64,000 nucleotides of DNA from Bordetella parapertussis (GCA_945861275.1 CAMATZ010000035.1:1-64000), one strand, 5' to 3'; shown: positions 46,546 to 55,602, counted from the first letter of the stretch. Notes: generated by a model from the sequence alone, not told the origin. Numbers and translations: made by a program.

Positions 46546-46935
46546 ATGAGCGATAGCTGGCTAAACAAGGTAAATTGGGCGCAAGATGGCCTGGTGCCCG
46601 CGGTGACGCAGGACGCGGCGAGCGGGCGCGTGCTCACCGTCGCGTGGATGAATCGCGAGGCGCTGAAGCAAACCGCGGCCACCGGCGAGGTTTACTATTG
46701 GTCGCGCTCGCGCAGGAAGCTCTGGCACAAAGGCGAAGCATCGGGACATGTGCAGAAAGTGAAGTCCATCCGCCTCGACTGCGATGAGGACGTGATCCTG
46801 CTGCAAGTGGAACAAGTGGGCGGCATCGCCTGTCATACCGGGCGCGTGAGTTGTTTTTTCAACCACCTTGAAGACGGTAAGTGGGTGGCCGTTGATCCGG
46901 TGCTCAAAGACCCGAAGGAAATTTATGGCAAGTGA
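46546..46935 (+). CDS. hisI: Phosphoribosyl-AMP cyclohydrolase HisI
   Basis: 129 residues, monofunctional. Motifs are [31 protein letters not shown] and the zinc/metal site [10 protein letters not shown] with [11 protein letters not shown]. The ATG at 46546 ([11 protein letters not shown]) fits the family; a GTG at 46507 was rejected. HisE is separate, as usual in betaproteobacteria. Confidence 0.96.
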   Translation: MSDSWLNKVNWAQDGLVPAVTQDAASGRVLTVAWMNREALKQTAATGEVYYWSRSRRKLWHKGEASGHVQKVKSIRLDCDEDVILLQVEQVGGIACHTGRVSCFFNHLEDGKWVAVDPVLKDPKEIYGK

Positions 46936-46943
46936 GACCGCAA

Positions 46944-47264
46944 ATGACTGACGCGAAGGTATTGCAGAGGCTCGGCGAGACACTGGCGGCGCGCAAGGGG
47001 GCCGATCCGGCAAGCTCGTATGTGGCTGGATTGCTGGCCAAGGGTGAAGACGCCATTTTGCGCAAAGTTGCCGAAGAATCCGCGGAAACACTACTGGCAT
47101 CCAAGGAGGGTGATAAACTGCATCTGGTGCGCGAGGTGGCGGACTTGTGGTTTCACAGCATGGTGTTGCTGGCGTGGCATGGCTTGTCACCCAATGATGT
47201 GCTGGCCGAGTTGCACCGGCGCGAAGGTATTTCCGGGATCAACGAAAAGGCCTTACGTAAATAG
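46944..47264 (+). CDS. hisE: Phosphoribosyl-ATP pyrophosphatase HisE
   Basis: 106-residue all-alpha MazG-like protein. The EESAE motif ([13 protein letters not shown]) and [17 protein letters not shown] are present. The ATG at 46944 was preferred to a GTG at 46932 that overlaps the hisI end. It completes the his set except hisZ. tatA follows after 9 bp. Confidence 0.95.
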   Translation: MTDAKVLQRLGETLAARKGADPASSYVAGLLAKGEDAILRKVAEESAETLLASKEGDKLHLVREVADLWFHSMVLLAWHGLSPNDVLAELHRREGISGINEKALRK

Positions 47265-47273
47265 GAGATCATC

Positions 47274-47513
47274 ATGGGTTCATTCAGCATCTGGCACTGG
47301 TTGATCGTTTTGGCGATCATCGTGTTAATTTTCGGCACCAAGAAACTGCGTAACCTCGGCGGCGATCTGGGCAGCGCGGTCAAGGGCTTCAAGGACGGCA
47401 TGAAGTCCGAGGGCGACAAAACAGCAGACGCGGCGGCCGCCAAAACTGAAATCCCACCGGCGACCGGCCACACCTACGAGGCCGAGGTCAAGAAGGAAGC
47501 TACTAAGACGTGA
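47274..47513 (+). CDS. tatA: Sec-independent translocase protein TatA
   Basis: 79 residues. A short N-terminal membrane helix ([20 protein letters not shown]) is followed by [19 protein letters not shown], an amphipathic helix, and a charged tail. It forms the protein-conducting element of Tat. Shine-Dalgarno AGGAG overlaps the hisE stop region. Tat clients in the window include the Rieske protein. Confidence 0.95.
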   Translation: MGSFSIWHWLIVLAIIVLIFGTKKLRNLGGDLGSAVKGFKDGMKSEGDKTADAAAAKTEIPPATGHTYEAEVKKEATKT

Positions 47514-47591
47514 AGGGGGAAGGGTGAAGCGTGAAGGGTAACTTCGGTTTCGCGCGTTGGCACCCTTCACTCTTCACCCTTCACCCTTCAC
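47510..47591. repeat. Heptad inverted repeat block 4 (tatA-tatB)
   Basis: The left arm is GTGAAGG/GTGAAGC-type units from the tatA stop codon. The right arm is CCTTCACTCTTCACCCTTCA-type units. It separates tatA and tatB, which are usually adjacent. Confidence 0.8.
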
Positions 47592-47602
47592 GGCCCCACC
47601 CC

Positions 47603-48178
47603 ATGTTCGACATCGGCTTTTCCGAGATGATGGTCATCGCGGTCATAGCACTCATCGTGCTCGGGCCGGAAAAACTGCCGCGCGTGGCGCGCATGGCCGG
47701 GCATTTGCTCGGGCGCATGCAGCGTTACGTCAACGACGTCAAAGCCGACATCAATCGCGAGATCGAGCTCGACGAGCTGCGCAAATTGCAAAAAGAGATG
47801 CAAAACACCGCGCAATCCATTGAGCAGACGGTGAAGGGCGAAATTCATTCGGTTGAATCCGAATTCAAACAAATCGGCGACGCCACGCAAAAAGCGTTAT
47901 CGGATCCTGTGGCTGATGCGTTTGCCGACCCGCCGCCGGTGCAGTCGCCGGCGGATACGGTGCAAGCCGCAATGGCGCCACCAGCGGTTCAGTTGGAACC
48001 GCTGACAGAGCCGCCGCTGGAAATCCCGCCAGCGCCGGGTGCTCCGGGCGCCGTATCCGTCCAGCTGGAGTTGGGACTGGACCCCGCGCCGCTGTCCAAT
48101 GCGCCGCCGCCGGCGCTGGTATCGGTGCCGCCGCCGGCGCTGGTATCGGTGCCGCCGCCAGCGCCGGCAAAGGTGTAG
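47603..48178 (+). CDS. tatB: Sec-independent translocase protein TatB
   Basis: 191 residues. The N-terminus MFDIGFSEMMVIAVIALIVL, followed by GPEKLPRVAR, is the TatB membrane helix and hinge. A long charged amphipathic helix follows (about residues 25-95). The last 70 residues are Pro/Ala-rich with a 24-bp tandem repeat. The ATG at 47603 was chosen over the upstream frame, which lies in the repeat block. Confidence 0.95.
   Translation: MFDIGFSEMMVIAVIALIVLGPEKLPRVARMAGHLLGRMQRYVNDVKADINREIELDELRKLQKEMQNTAQSIEQTVKGEIHSVESEFKQIGDATQKALSDPVADAFADPPPVQSPADTVQAAMAPPAVQLEPLTEPPLEIPPAPGAPGAVSVQLELGLDPAPLSNAPPPALVSVPPPALVSVPPPAPAKV
48104..48165 (+). repeat. 24-bp tandem repeat in tatB
   Basis: Two perfect 24-bp units (48104-48127, 48128-48151) and a partial third encode PPPALVSV-type units. 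Copy number may vary between strains. Confidence 0.8.
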
Positions 48179-48183
48179 CCGCA

Positions 48184-49014
48184 GTGGCATTGACCGAGGA
48201 TACGTTTATCTCGCACCTGGTCGAATTGCGTGATCGCCTGATGCGCACGCTGATCGCGATTGCGGTCGCCTTTGCCTTGATCGGATTCTGGCCGACCTAC
48301 GGTGTGATCTACGATTTTCTTGCGCTGCCGCTGATTCAAACGTTACCCGCAGGCTCGAAAATGATTGCCACTGGCGTGATTACGCCTTTTCTGATCCCGC
48401 TGAAGGTGGGGCTGATGGCCGCATTCATGCTGGTGTTGCCCTATGTGCTGTATCAGGCGTGGGCATTTGTTGCGCCCGGACTTTATTCACACGAAAAGAA
48501 ACTGGTGTTGCCGCTGGTGGTGAGCAGCACCGTTTTGTTTGTCGTCGGTGTGGCTTTCTGCTACTACTTTGTGTTCGGACAGTTGTTTCGCTTCATCGCC
48601 GGCTTCGCACCCGCCAGCATTACGCCCGCGCCGGATATCGAACAGTATCTTTCATTTGTGCTCACCATGTTTCTGGCGTTTGGCGTCGCGTTTGAGGTGC
48701 CGGTGGCGATCATCGTGCTGGTGCGCATGGGTGTGGTGTCGGTGAAGCAACTGCGCGATTTCCGTGGTTACTTCGTGGTGTGCGCATCGATAGCCGCTGC
48801 GGTGGTGACGCCGCCGGATGTGGTGTCGATGCTGGCGCTATTGATTCCGATGTGCCTGCTGTATGAGGCGGGAATTATCGCCGCGGGTTTTATTACCGCG
48901 GTGAAAAAGCAGGAAGCAGCAGAGGCCAAAGCCGCAGACGCCACGCTCACCCCCGAACAAGTGGCGCAGGAATTCGCCGCCGTGGAAAAAGAGCAAAACA
49001 GCGGCGGTCGTTGA
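48184..49014 (+). CDS. tatC: Sec-independent translocase protein TatC
   Basis: 276 residues with six membrane segments. The N-terminal motif TFISHLVELRDRLMRTLIAI, the FWPTYGVIYDFLALPL region and the FAFGVAFEVPV-type segment (LAFGVAFEVPVAII) are diagnostic. It is the twin-arginine receptor. The start is a GTG, 5 bp after tatB. The C-terminal tail (about residues 245-276) is Glu/Ala-rich. Confidence 0.95.
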   Translation: MALTEDTFISHLVELRDRLMRTLIAIAVAFALIGFWPTYGVIYDFLALPLIQTLPAGSKMIATGVITPFLIPLKVGLMAAFMLVLPYVLYQAWAFVAPGLYSHEKKLVLPLVVSSTVLFVVGVAFCYYFVFGQLFRFIAGFAPASITPAPDIEQYLSFVLTMFLAFGVAFEVPVAIIVLVRMGVVSVKQLRDFRGYFVVCASIAAAVVTPPDVVSMLALLIPMCLLYEAGIIAAGFITAVKKQEAAEAKAADATLTPEQVAQEFAAVEKEQNSGGR

Positions 49015-49028
49015 TGCGTAGTAAATGC

Positions 49029-50207
49029 TTATTTTTTGCGCGCAAGCTTGGGGCGTTTGCCCACGGTGACTTTGAGTTCCAGCTCTTTGTGCGCGCGTAA
49101 CACTTTCAGCGTTGCAGCGCTGCCGGGCGCGATCGCGGAAATCAGCGTCAACATGCTGGTTGAATCTACCACCGGTTTGCCGTCCACCGCCACCAGCACA
49201 TCGCCCGTCTTCATGCCGGCCTGGTCGGCAGGTGTGGCGCTGAACACTTCGGTAATCAGCGTGCCGCGCGTCGATGGCAATTTTAATGATTCCGCCAGTT
49301 CAGCGCTTATTTCCTGCACCGCCACGCCGATCCAGCCGCGCGTTACCGTGCCCGTCTGCACCAGTTGATCGAGCACTTGTTTGGCGGTGGCGGCGGGAAT
49401 TGCAAAGCCGATGCCCAGCGATGCGCCACCGGGCGTGCGTGAATAAATGGCGGTGTTGATGCCGATCATATTGCCGTTGATATCCACCAGCGCGCCACCG
49501 GAATTGCCGGGGTTGATGGCGGCGTCGGTCTGGATGAAATTCTCGAAGGTGTTGATGCCCAGACGGTTGCGCGACAGCGCGCTGATGATGCCGAAAGTCA
49601 CCGTCTGCCCGACGCCGAACGGATTGCCGATCGCCAGCACCAGGTCGCCGACTTGCGCCTGATCCGACTGGCCAAAGGTAATCGCCGGCAATTTCGGCAG
49701 ATCGATCTTGATCACCGCCAGATCGGTTTCCGGATCGGTGCCGATCACTTTCGCCTTGGCGCGGCGATTGTCGGCGAGCGCGACTTCAATTTCATCGGCG
49801 GCCTCGACCACATGCGCGTTAGTCAGAATGTAGCCTTGTTCGCTGACAATCACGCCAGAGCCGAGATTGTTGCTTTTTTGCGACGGGCTTTCACCTTCGC
49901 CGCCGAAAAAATAGCGAAACACCGGGTCATCCATGAATGGCGGGCGCTGCGCCTTGATTTCCTTGCTGGTGTAGATATTCACCACGGTGGGCATCGCGAG
50001 CTTAACGGCTTCGCTGAACGAGGTGAGTTTTGCGCCGGGCGCCACAGGCGCTGACGCCGGTGCTGCGGGCGCGGCGACTTTCGCGATGGTAGACGCGTTG
50101 CGTGCGCTCCACGGCAGCAATTCGGGGCGCAGTGTAGAAATCACAAACAGCGCTGCCACACACACGGTGACCGCTTGCGCGAAAAACAACCAGAATTTAC
50201 GTAACAT
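49029..50207 (-). CDS. HtrA-family trypsin-like serine protease, single PDZ
   Basis: 392 residues. An N-terminal membrane anchor (LFFAQAVTVCVAALFVIST) precedes the protease domain with catalytic His in ILTNAHVV, Asp in ETDLAVIKI and Ser in NPGNSGGAL. Only one PDZ domain follows (about residues 285-380). This is DegS-like architecture, although betaproteobacterial annotations often call it DegQ/MucD. It probably acts in periplasmic quality control or stress sensing. It converges with tatC. Confidence 0.93.
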   Translation of the reverse strand: MLRKFWLFFAQAVTVCVAALFVISTLRPELLPWSARNASTIAKVAAPAAPASAPVAPGAKLTSFSEAVKLAMPTVVNIYTSKEIKAQRPPFMDDPVFRYFFGGEGESPSQKSNNLGSGVIVSEQGYILTNAHVVEAADEIEVALADNRRAKAKVIGTDPETDLAVIKIDLPKLPAITFGQSDQAQVGDLVLAIGNPFGVGQTVTFGIISALSRNRLGINTFENFIQTDAAINPGNSGGALVDINGNMIGINTAIYSRTPGGASLGIGFAIPAATAKQVLDQLVQTGTVTRGWIGVAVQEISAELAESLKLPSTRGTLITEVFSATPADQAGMKTGDVLVAVDGKPVVDSTSMLTLISAIAPGSAATLKVLRAHKELELKVTVGKRPKLARKK

Positions 50208-50402
50208 TTGCCGGAGACGTTGGGGTGAGCCGGTGATGCGTGCGGCGTGACGCGGAGCGCAGATTATTGCCCAAATGGCATGCGGGTGGAAGGGCGCGGG
50301 TTACACGCTGCTGCGCATTTTCGGTATGCCACGCAGGTTGCTGCGGGTCACCTCAGCCCTCTTCATAAGCATTTGTTTTTAAGCATTATTTTCACGTTTT
50401 AA

Positions 50403-50431
50403 TTCACTTTTTATGGCGAACCGCTTAAAAT
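50403..50431 (+). promoter_or_regulatory. Candidate petABC promoter
   Basis: TTCACT (50403-50408), a 17-bp spacer and TAAAAT (50426-50431) lie in the AT-rich part of the 302-bp gap between htrA and petA. The rest of the gap (50208-50402) shows nothing else recognisable. The leader to petA would be about 70 nt. Confidence 0.5.
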
Positions 50432-50509
50432 ACTGGCTGTTGCAATCTGCTCACTTACGCCTCGAGTAGCGCTTACCTACCTTTTACCCTCTTCAGGAAA
50501 CCCCTTCGT

Positions 50510-51112
50510 ATGGCTGAACAACAACCCGACAAAGGCCGGCGCTGCATGCTGGTGGCGGCGAGCACAATAGCCGGCGGCGTAGCGACAGTAGCGGCAGGTG
50601 TGCCGTTTGTGGCGAGCATGTTGCCGTCTGAACGTGCCAAGGCGGCCGGCGCGCCCGTCGAAGCGGACATCAGCCAGCTTGCACCCAGCGAACGCATGAC
50701 GGTGGAGTGGCAAGGCAAGCCGGTGTGGATAGTGCGCCGCACGCCGGAAATGCTCGATGTGATCAAGAAAAATGAAGACCGCGTGGCTGATCCGCAGTCG
50801 AAGAAAGCAATGCAGCCGAAATACGCAACCAACGAGTTGCGTTCGATCAAGCCGGAGTATCTGGTGCTGGTGGGCATTTGCACGCATCTGGGTTGTTCTC
50901 CTGTGGAAAAATTCCAGGCACAGCCCGAGGCGTTTTCGTCGGACTGGAAAGGCGGCTTTTACTGCCCGTGCCATGGTTCGCTGTTTGATCTGGCAGGCCG
51001 TGTCTATAAGAACAAACCGGCGCCCGACAATCTGCTGGTGCCCAAGCACAGGTATCTTGCCGACGGCAAAATACTCATCGGCGTGGACGAAAGCGAAAAG
51101 GGAGCCGTGTAG
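50510..51112 (+). CDS. petA: Rieske iron-sulfur subunit of cytochrome bc1
   Basis: 200 residues. A twin-arginine signal (KGRRCMLVAAS) and membrane anchor are followed by the 2Fe-2S motifs CTHLGCSP and CPCHGS. It transfers electrons from ubiquinol to cytochrome c1 at the periplasmic face. It needs Tat export, and tatABC is 1.5 kb upstream. First gene of petABC. Confidence 0.96.
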   Translation: MAEQQPDKGRRCMLVAASTIAGGVATVAAGVPFVASMLPSERAKAAGAPVEADISQLAPSERMTVEWQGKPVWIVRRTPEMLDVIKKNEDRVADPQSKKAMQPKYATNELRSIKPEYLVLVGICTHLGCSPVEKFQAQPEAFSSDWKGGFYCPCHGSLFDLAGRVYKNKPAPDNLLVPKHRYLADGKILIGVDESEKGAV

Positions 51113-51116
51113 AAAA

Positions 51117-52526
51117 ATGGCCGCCAGCAAAAAAGAACCTGTGGTGATCGTAGGGGCAGGTCCGCTCAATGCGCCGATCGGCGGGCTGCTGACGTGGGTG
51201 GATCAGCGCTTTCCGATGATGTCGCTGTGGAAAGACCATCTCGCTGAATACTACGCGCCGAAAAATTTCAATTTTTGGTATTACTTCGGCTCGCTGGCGA
51301 TGGTGATTCTGGTGCTGCAAATCGTCACCGGCATTTTTCTCACCATGCACTACAAACCATCGGCGGCGGACGCCTTTGCCTCGGTCGAGTACATCATGCG
51401 CGATGTGCCCGGCGGCTGGTTGATACGTTACCTGCATTCCACCGGCGCCTCGGCGTTTTTTATTGTGGTTTATCTGCACATGTTTCGCGGTCTGCTGTAC
51501 GGCTCGTATCGCGCGCCGCGTGAACTGATCTGGATCTTCGGCATGATGATTTATCTGGCATTGATGGCCGAAGCCTTTTTCGGCTACCTGCTGCCGTGGG
51601 GCCAGATGTCGTACTGGGGCGCGCAGGTGATCATTAATCTGTTCGACGCGCTGCCGCTGATTGGACCGCCTCTTTCGGAGTGGATTCGCGGCGATTTCGT
51701 GGTGGGAGATGCCACCTTGAACCGCTTTTTTGCGTTTCACGTGATCGCGATTCCGCTGGCGCTGCTGGGGCTGGTGGCGGCGCACATTATGGCGCTGCAT
51801 GAGGTCGGTTCCAACAATCCCGATGGTGTCGAAATCAAGGAGACCAAGGGCGCTGATGGTCATCCGCTCGACGGCATTCCGTTTCATCCGTATTACACGG
51901 TGAAAGACGCGCTGGGCGTCACGGTGTCCGCAGCGGTATTCTGCACGATACTCTTTTTTGCGCCGGAGATGGGTGGTTACTTTCTTGAATACAACAACTT
52001 TATCCCCGCCGATCCGCTGAAAACACCGCCGCACATTGCGCCGGTGTGGTACTTCACGCCGTATTATTCGATACTGCGTGCGGTGACTGAAGACTACCTG
52101 TGGGCGCTGCGCGCCGCTGTGGTGGCTTACACCCTGTTGATCTTGTTTGCCTCGCGCGGCTGTCTGTCGAAATTGCTGGCCGTGGTGGTTGCGCCCGTGT
52201 TGTTGATCGCGATGGGTGTCATCGAAGCCAAGGTGTGGGGTGTGGTGCTGATGGGTGTGGCGTCGATGATTTTCTTCCTCATGCCGTGGCTGGATAAGAG
52301 CCCCGTCAAGTCAATCCGTTACAAAGGATCACTGTCGCGCTGGGCGCTGACGATTTTTGTGGTGGTGTTCCTGGTGCTGGGCTACTACGGCACGCAACCG
52401 GTGACAGCGGCAGGCACGCTCATTTCGCAGATCGGCACGCTGATTTATTTTGCGTTCTTCCTGCTGATGCCGTGGTACACGCAGATGGAACAGACGCAGC
52501 CGGTGCCCAGCCGGGTGACGATGTGA
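51117..52526 (+). CDS. petB: Cytochrome b subunit of bc1
   Basis: 469 residues, 8-9 membrane segments. The quinone-site and haem-ligand regions are present: IVTGIFLTMHYKP, RYLHSTGASAFFIVVYLHMF, FFGYLLPWGQMSYWGAQV and FFAFHVIAIPLALLGLVAAH. The start is the ATG at 51117, 4 bp after petA. The reading frame is open far upstream (to 50772), but that part is petA in another frame. The N-terminus has an extra 35-residue soluble lead. Confidence 0.96.
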   Translation: MAASKKEPVVIVGAGPLNAPIGGLLTWVDQRFPMMSLWKDHLAEYYAPKNFNFWYYFGSLAMVILVLQIVTGIFLTMHYKPSAADAFASVEYIMRDVPGGWLIRYLHSTGASAFFIVVYLHMFRGLLYGSYRAPRELIWIFGMMIYLALMAEAFFGYLLPWGQMSYWGAQVIINLFDALPLIGPPLSEWIRGDFVVGDATLNRFFAFHVIAIPLALLGLVAAHIMALHEVGSNNPDGVEIKETKGADGHPLDGIPFHPYYTVKDALGVTVSAAVFCTILFFAPEMGGYFLEYNNFIPADPLKTPPHIAPVWYFTPYYSILRAVTEDYLWALRAAVVAYTLLILFASRGCLSKLLAVVVAPVLLIAMGVIEAKVWGVVLMGVASMIFFLMPWLDKSPVKSIRYKGSLSRWALTIFVVVFLVLGYYGTQPVTAAGTLISQIGTLIYFAFFLLMPWYTQMEQTQPVPSRVTM

Positions 52527-52537
52527 GGGGCGCCGCT

Positions 52538-53290
52538 ATGATAAGAAAAATTATGACTGTACTTTTGTTGGCGCCGGTGCTGGCATTTGCCGCTGGCGAC
52601 CATGTCAAACTGGATCGCGCGCCGATTCAACCCAATAACAACGAATCGCTGCAGCGCGGCGCGGTGCTGTTCGTGAACTATTGCCTGAACTGCCACAGCG
52701 CGAATTATATGCGCTACAACCGCCTGGCCGATATTGGGCTGAACGACAAGGAAGTCCTCGACAACTTTGTGGCGCCGTTCACCGGCGGCAAGGTTGGCGA
52801 TCCGATGAAAAACACGATGGACGCCAAGGAAGCAAAAACCTGGTTCGGTGCGCAGCCGCCTGATCTCACGGTGATTGCGCGTTCGCGCGCTTCCGGCGAC
52901 GGCTCGGGCGCGGATTGGCTCTACACCTATCTGCGCACGTTTTACCGCGACGCGTCGCGTCCGACTGGCTGGAACAACACCACCTATGCCAATGTCGGCA
53001 TGCCGCATGCGTTGTGGGAGTTGCAGGGCGAGCAGGAAATGAAGGCTGGAAAAGTGCGCGCCGATGGCTACCTGGCGAGCGTGGAGAAACCGGTGCTGGT
53101 CAAAGCTGGCAAACTCTCCGCGCTGGAATACGACCGCGCCGTCGCCGACCTGGTGAACTACATGGTGTATATGGGCGAACCGGCAGCCCGCGGCCGCAAG
53201 AATATCGGCATTATTGTGCTGGGCTTCTTGTTGTTGCTGATACCGCTGGTTTACGCGCTGAAAAAAGAATTCTGGAAAGACGTGCATTGA
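52538..53290 (+). CDS. petC: Cytochrome c1 subunit of bc1
   Basis: 250 residues. A signal peptide (IMTVLLLAPVLAFAAG), the haem-binding CLNCH (in NYCLNCHSANYMRYNRL) and a C-terminal membrane anchor (NIGIIVLGFLLLLIPLVYAL) are seen. The sixth-ligand Met is probably in NVGMPHALWEL. The ATG at 52538 overlaps no other gene and lies 11 bp behind petB. Confidence 0.96.
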   Translation: MIRKIMTVLLLAPVLAFAAGDHVKLDRAPIQPNNNESLQRGAVLFVNYCLNCHSANYMRYNRLADIGLNDKEVLDNFVAPFTGGKVGDPMKNTMDAKEAKTWFGAQPPDLTVIARSRASGDGSGADWLYTYLRTFYRDASRPTGWNNTTYANVGMPHALWELQGEQEMKAGKVRADGYLASVEKPVLVKAGKLSALEYDRAVADLVNYMVYMGEPAARGRKNIGIIVLGFLLLLIPLVYALKKEFWKDVH

Positions 53291-53302
53291 CTGCCGTAAA
53301 CG

Positions 53303-53385
53303 GTGATCAGTGAACAGTGAACAGGGCATGATCTCACTGTTAACAGTTCACGCTACCCCCCTCACGCTACACCCTCCACGCCCTA
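53303..53385. repeat. Heptad-like inverted repeat block 5 (petC-sspA)
   Basis: GTGATCAGTGAACAGTGAACAG on the left is matched by CTCACTGTTAACAGTTCACG on the right, followed by CTCACGCTAC units. It lies 12 bp behind the petC stop and fills most of the 110-bp gap. Confidence 0.7.
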
Positions 53386-53400
53386 CCTAGGTATACCACT

Positions 53401-54000
53401 ATGATGACGCTTTACTCGGGCACCACCTGCCCTTTCAGCCAACGCTGCCGCATTGTGCTCTACGAAAAGGGCATGGATTTTCAGATTGTCGATGTCGATC
53501 TTTTCAACAAGCCCGAAGACCTTGCGGTGATGAATCCGTACAATCAGGTGCCGGTGCTGGTCGAGCGTGATTTGATTTTGTATGAGTCGAATATCATCAA
53601 CGAGTACATCGACGACCGTTTCCCGCATCCGCAATTGATGCCCGCCGACCCGGTGATGCGCGCGCGCGCGCGGCTGTTTCTGTACCGCTTCGAGAACGAA
53701 ATGTTCGGCCACGTCCATGCCATCGAAAAAGGCACGCAAAAGCAGGCCGATAAGGGCCGCCAGGTGATACGCGATGCCCTGACGCAGATTGCCCCGGTGT
53801 TCGCCAAACAAAAATTCATGCTGGGCGATGATTTCACCATGCTCGACGTCGCGATAGCGCCGCTGCTGTGGCGGCTCGGCCAATACGACATTCAGTTGCC
53901 CAAACAGGCCGCGCCCCTGATGAAATACGCCGAGCGTTTGTTCAGCCGCCCGGCTTATATCGATGCGCTTACGGCGTCGGAGAAGGTGATGCGCAAGTAG
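53401..54000 (+). CDS. sspA: Stringent starvation protein A SspA
   Basis: 199-residue GST-fold protein that binds RNA polymerase. The N-terminal thioredoxin-like domain has LYSGTTCPFSQRCRIVLYEK, VDLFNKPEDLAVMNPYNQVP and LYESNIINEYID. The C-terminal helical domain has LGDDFTMLDVAIAPLLWRL. It follows petABC as in most betaproteobacteria. An adjacent second ATG at 53404 is possible. Confidence 0.95.
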   Translation: MMTLYSGTTCPFSQRCRIVLYEKGMDFQIVDVDLFNKPEDLAVMNPYNQVPVLVERDLILYESNIINEYIDDRFPHPQLMPADPVMRARARLFLYRFENEMFGHVHAIEKGTQKQADKGRQVIRDALTQIAPVFAKQKFMLGDDFTMLDVAIAPLLWRLGQYDIQLPKQAAPLMKYAERLFSRPAYIDALTASEKVMRK

Positions 54001-54006
54001 CTTGGT

Positions 54007-54091
54007 CGTGAGGGGTAAGGCGTGAGATGTGAGGCGTAACATCTCAACCAGGCGGTTGCGCTCCTTACACCTCACTCCTCACTCCTCACTC
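54007..54091. repeat. Heptad-like inverted repeat block 6 (sspA-sspB)
   Basis: GTGAGGGGTAAGGCGTGAGATGTGAGGCG on the left is, in parts, complementary to CCTTACACCTCACTCCTCACTCCTCACTC on the right (each arm is given here only to show the unit type). It starts 7 bp after the sspA stop. Confidence 0.7.
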
Positions 54092-54098
54092 AAAACCT

Positions 54099-54512
54099 AT
54101 GCCTGAACGTTCCACCAAACCTTACCTCATCCGCGCCATCCACGAATGGTGTGCCGATAGCGGCCTCACGCCGTACCTGTCGGTGAAGGTGGATGAAAAC
54201 ACCCGCGTGCCAGAGGCGTCTGTGCAAAATGGCGAAATCGTGCTCAATCTGAGTTACGACGCCACCCACAAACTCACCATCGATAACGACGGGGTGCGGT
54301 TCTCCGCGCGTTTTAGCGGTGTGTCGCGCGAGTGTTCGATTCCGATAGCGGCGATCGCGGGTATTTTTGCGCGCGAGAACGGGCAGGGACTGTTCTTCGC
54401 GCCGGAAACCGCAACCGGCGCCGGTGCGGTAGCGTCACAACCGGCTACGACGACTGAACCGGAAACGCCACCGCCGTCGCCGCCGCGGCCGAAGTTGCAG
54501 ATTGTAAAATAA
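54099..54512 (+). CDS. sspB: ClpXP protease specificity factor SspB
   Basis: 137 residues. The SspB fold is recognisable: KPYLIRAIHEWCADSGLTPY, the VNYDATHKL-like NLSYDATHKL and FSARFSGVSRECSIPIAAI. The C-terminal acidic/Pro tail ends PRPKLQIVK, like the ClpX-docking XB tail. It delivers ssrA-tagged proteins to ClpXP. Confidence 0.95.
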   Translation: MPERSTKPYLIRAIHEWCADSGLTPYLSVKVDENTRVPEASVQNGEIVLNLSYDATHKLTIDNDGVRFSARFSGVSRECSIPIAAIAGIFARENGQGLFFAPETATGAGAVASQPATTTEPETPPPSPPRPKLQIVK

Positions 54513-54590
54513 GCGCAGGATGCGCATCGCGCATGCGTAATCGCTTTTGAATTTGATTCGAACGTCGCGCATTCAAGCGAGGAGGTTGCC

Positions 54591-55565
54591 ATGCTGAAAC
54601 CATCGGTTTTTCTGTGCGCCGGTGCGTTGTTGTTTTGCGCGGCGGGCGGCTATGCGGCCGATGCGCCTTTCCCTTCCAAGCCGATCCGTTTCATACTGGG
54701 CTATCCCCCCGGCGGCGCCAGTGACGCCGTGGCACGCCTGTTGGTGGCGCCGTTGACCTCGCGCCTGGGACAGCAGATCGTCATCGACAACCGGCCCGGC
54801 GCGGGTGGCAATATCGCAGCGGAAATAGCCGCGCGCTCGGCACCTGACGGCCACACCTGGTTTCTCGGCAACAACGCCATCCTCGCCACCAATCAGGCGC
54901 TGTACGCGAAAATGCCATTCGATGCGCTGCGCGATTTTGCGACCGTGGTGTTGCTGGCCACGCAACCCAGCGTGCTGGTGACGCATCCTTCGCTGCCGGT
55001 CAAAAATGTAAAAGATCTTGTCGCCCTCGCGCGCGCGCGGCCCGGCCAATTGAACTACGCCTCGTCGGGCACGGGTACCGCGGGGCATCTTGCCAGTGAG
55101 TTGTTCAAGGCGCTGACGCAGGTGAGCTATCAGCATATTCCGTACAAGGGAGGCGGTCCGGCGGTGATCGATCTGGTCAGTGGACAAGTGCACTTCATGT
55201 TCGCCACCGCAGCATCGGTGATTCCCCACACCCGTACTGCGCGCTTGCGTGCGCTGGCGGTGACCTCCGTGCAGCGTTCACCCTCCCTGCCCGAATTGCC
55301 GACTGTCGCGGAATCGGGCATCGCGGGATTTGAAGCGCTGACCTGGCACGGCATCGTGGTGCCCGCCGCGACGCCGCTGGCTGCGATTGTAAAAATCAAT
55401 AGCGAACTCAACGCGGCACTTGCCACCAATGAACTGAAAGAGCGTCTGGCAACGCAGGGTGTAGAAGCGCGCGGCGGCAAGCCGGAGGAGTTCGCGGCAT
55501 TTCTGCGTGCTGAAATTCCCAAGTGGAGCAAGGTGGTGCGTGATTCGGGTGCCAAAGCAGAATAA
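54591..55565 (+). CDS. Bug/TctC-family periplasmic solute-binding protein 3
   Basis: 324 residues from the ATG with GAGGAGG Shine-Dalgarno. A signal peptide (VFLCAGALLFCAAGGYAA) is followed by FPSKPIRFILGYPPGGASDA, VIDNRPGAGGNIAAEIAARS and PYKGGGPAVIDLVSGQVHFM. It stands before an amidohydrolase and a cyclase-family gene, so it may bring in the substrate of that module, but no transporter membrane subunits are present. Confidence 0.9.
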   Translation: MLKPSVFLCAGALLFCAAGGYAADAPFPSKPIRFILGYPPGGASDAVARLLVAPLTSRLGQQIVIDNRPGAGGNIAAEIAARSAPDGHTWFLGNNAILATNQALYAKMPFDALRDFATVVLLATQPSVLVTHPSLPVKNVKDLVALARARPGQLNYASSGTGTAGHLASELFKALTQVSYQHIPYKGGGPAVIDLVSGQVHFMFATAASVIPHTRTARLRALAVTSVQRSPSLPELPTVAESGIAGFEALTWHGIVVPAATPLAAIVKINSELNAALATNELKERLATQGVEARGGKPEEFAAFLRAEIPKWSKVVRDSGAKAE

Positions 55566-55584
55566 TTTTATTAACAAAAAAGTC

Positions 55585-55602
55585 AATAAAAACAAATAGT
55601 TA
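55585..55602 (+). repeat. 18-bp AT-rich motif, site 5
   Basis: AATAAAAACAAATAGTTA, identical over 18 bp to the site at 60011. It lies in the 160-bp gap upstream of the amidohydrolase gene. Confidence 0.45.

Noticed and set aside
43806-47591. Heptad repeats as a CRISPR array
   Set aside because: The units are 7-8 bp without spacers, form inverted arms, and no cas genes are present.
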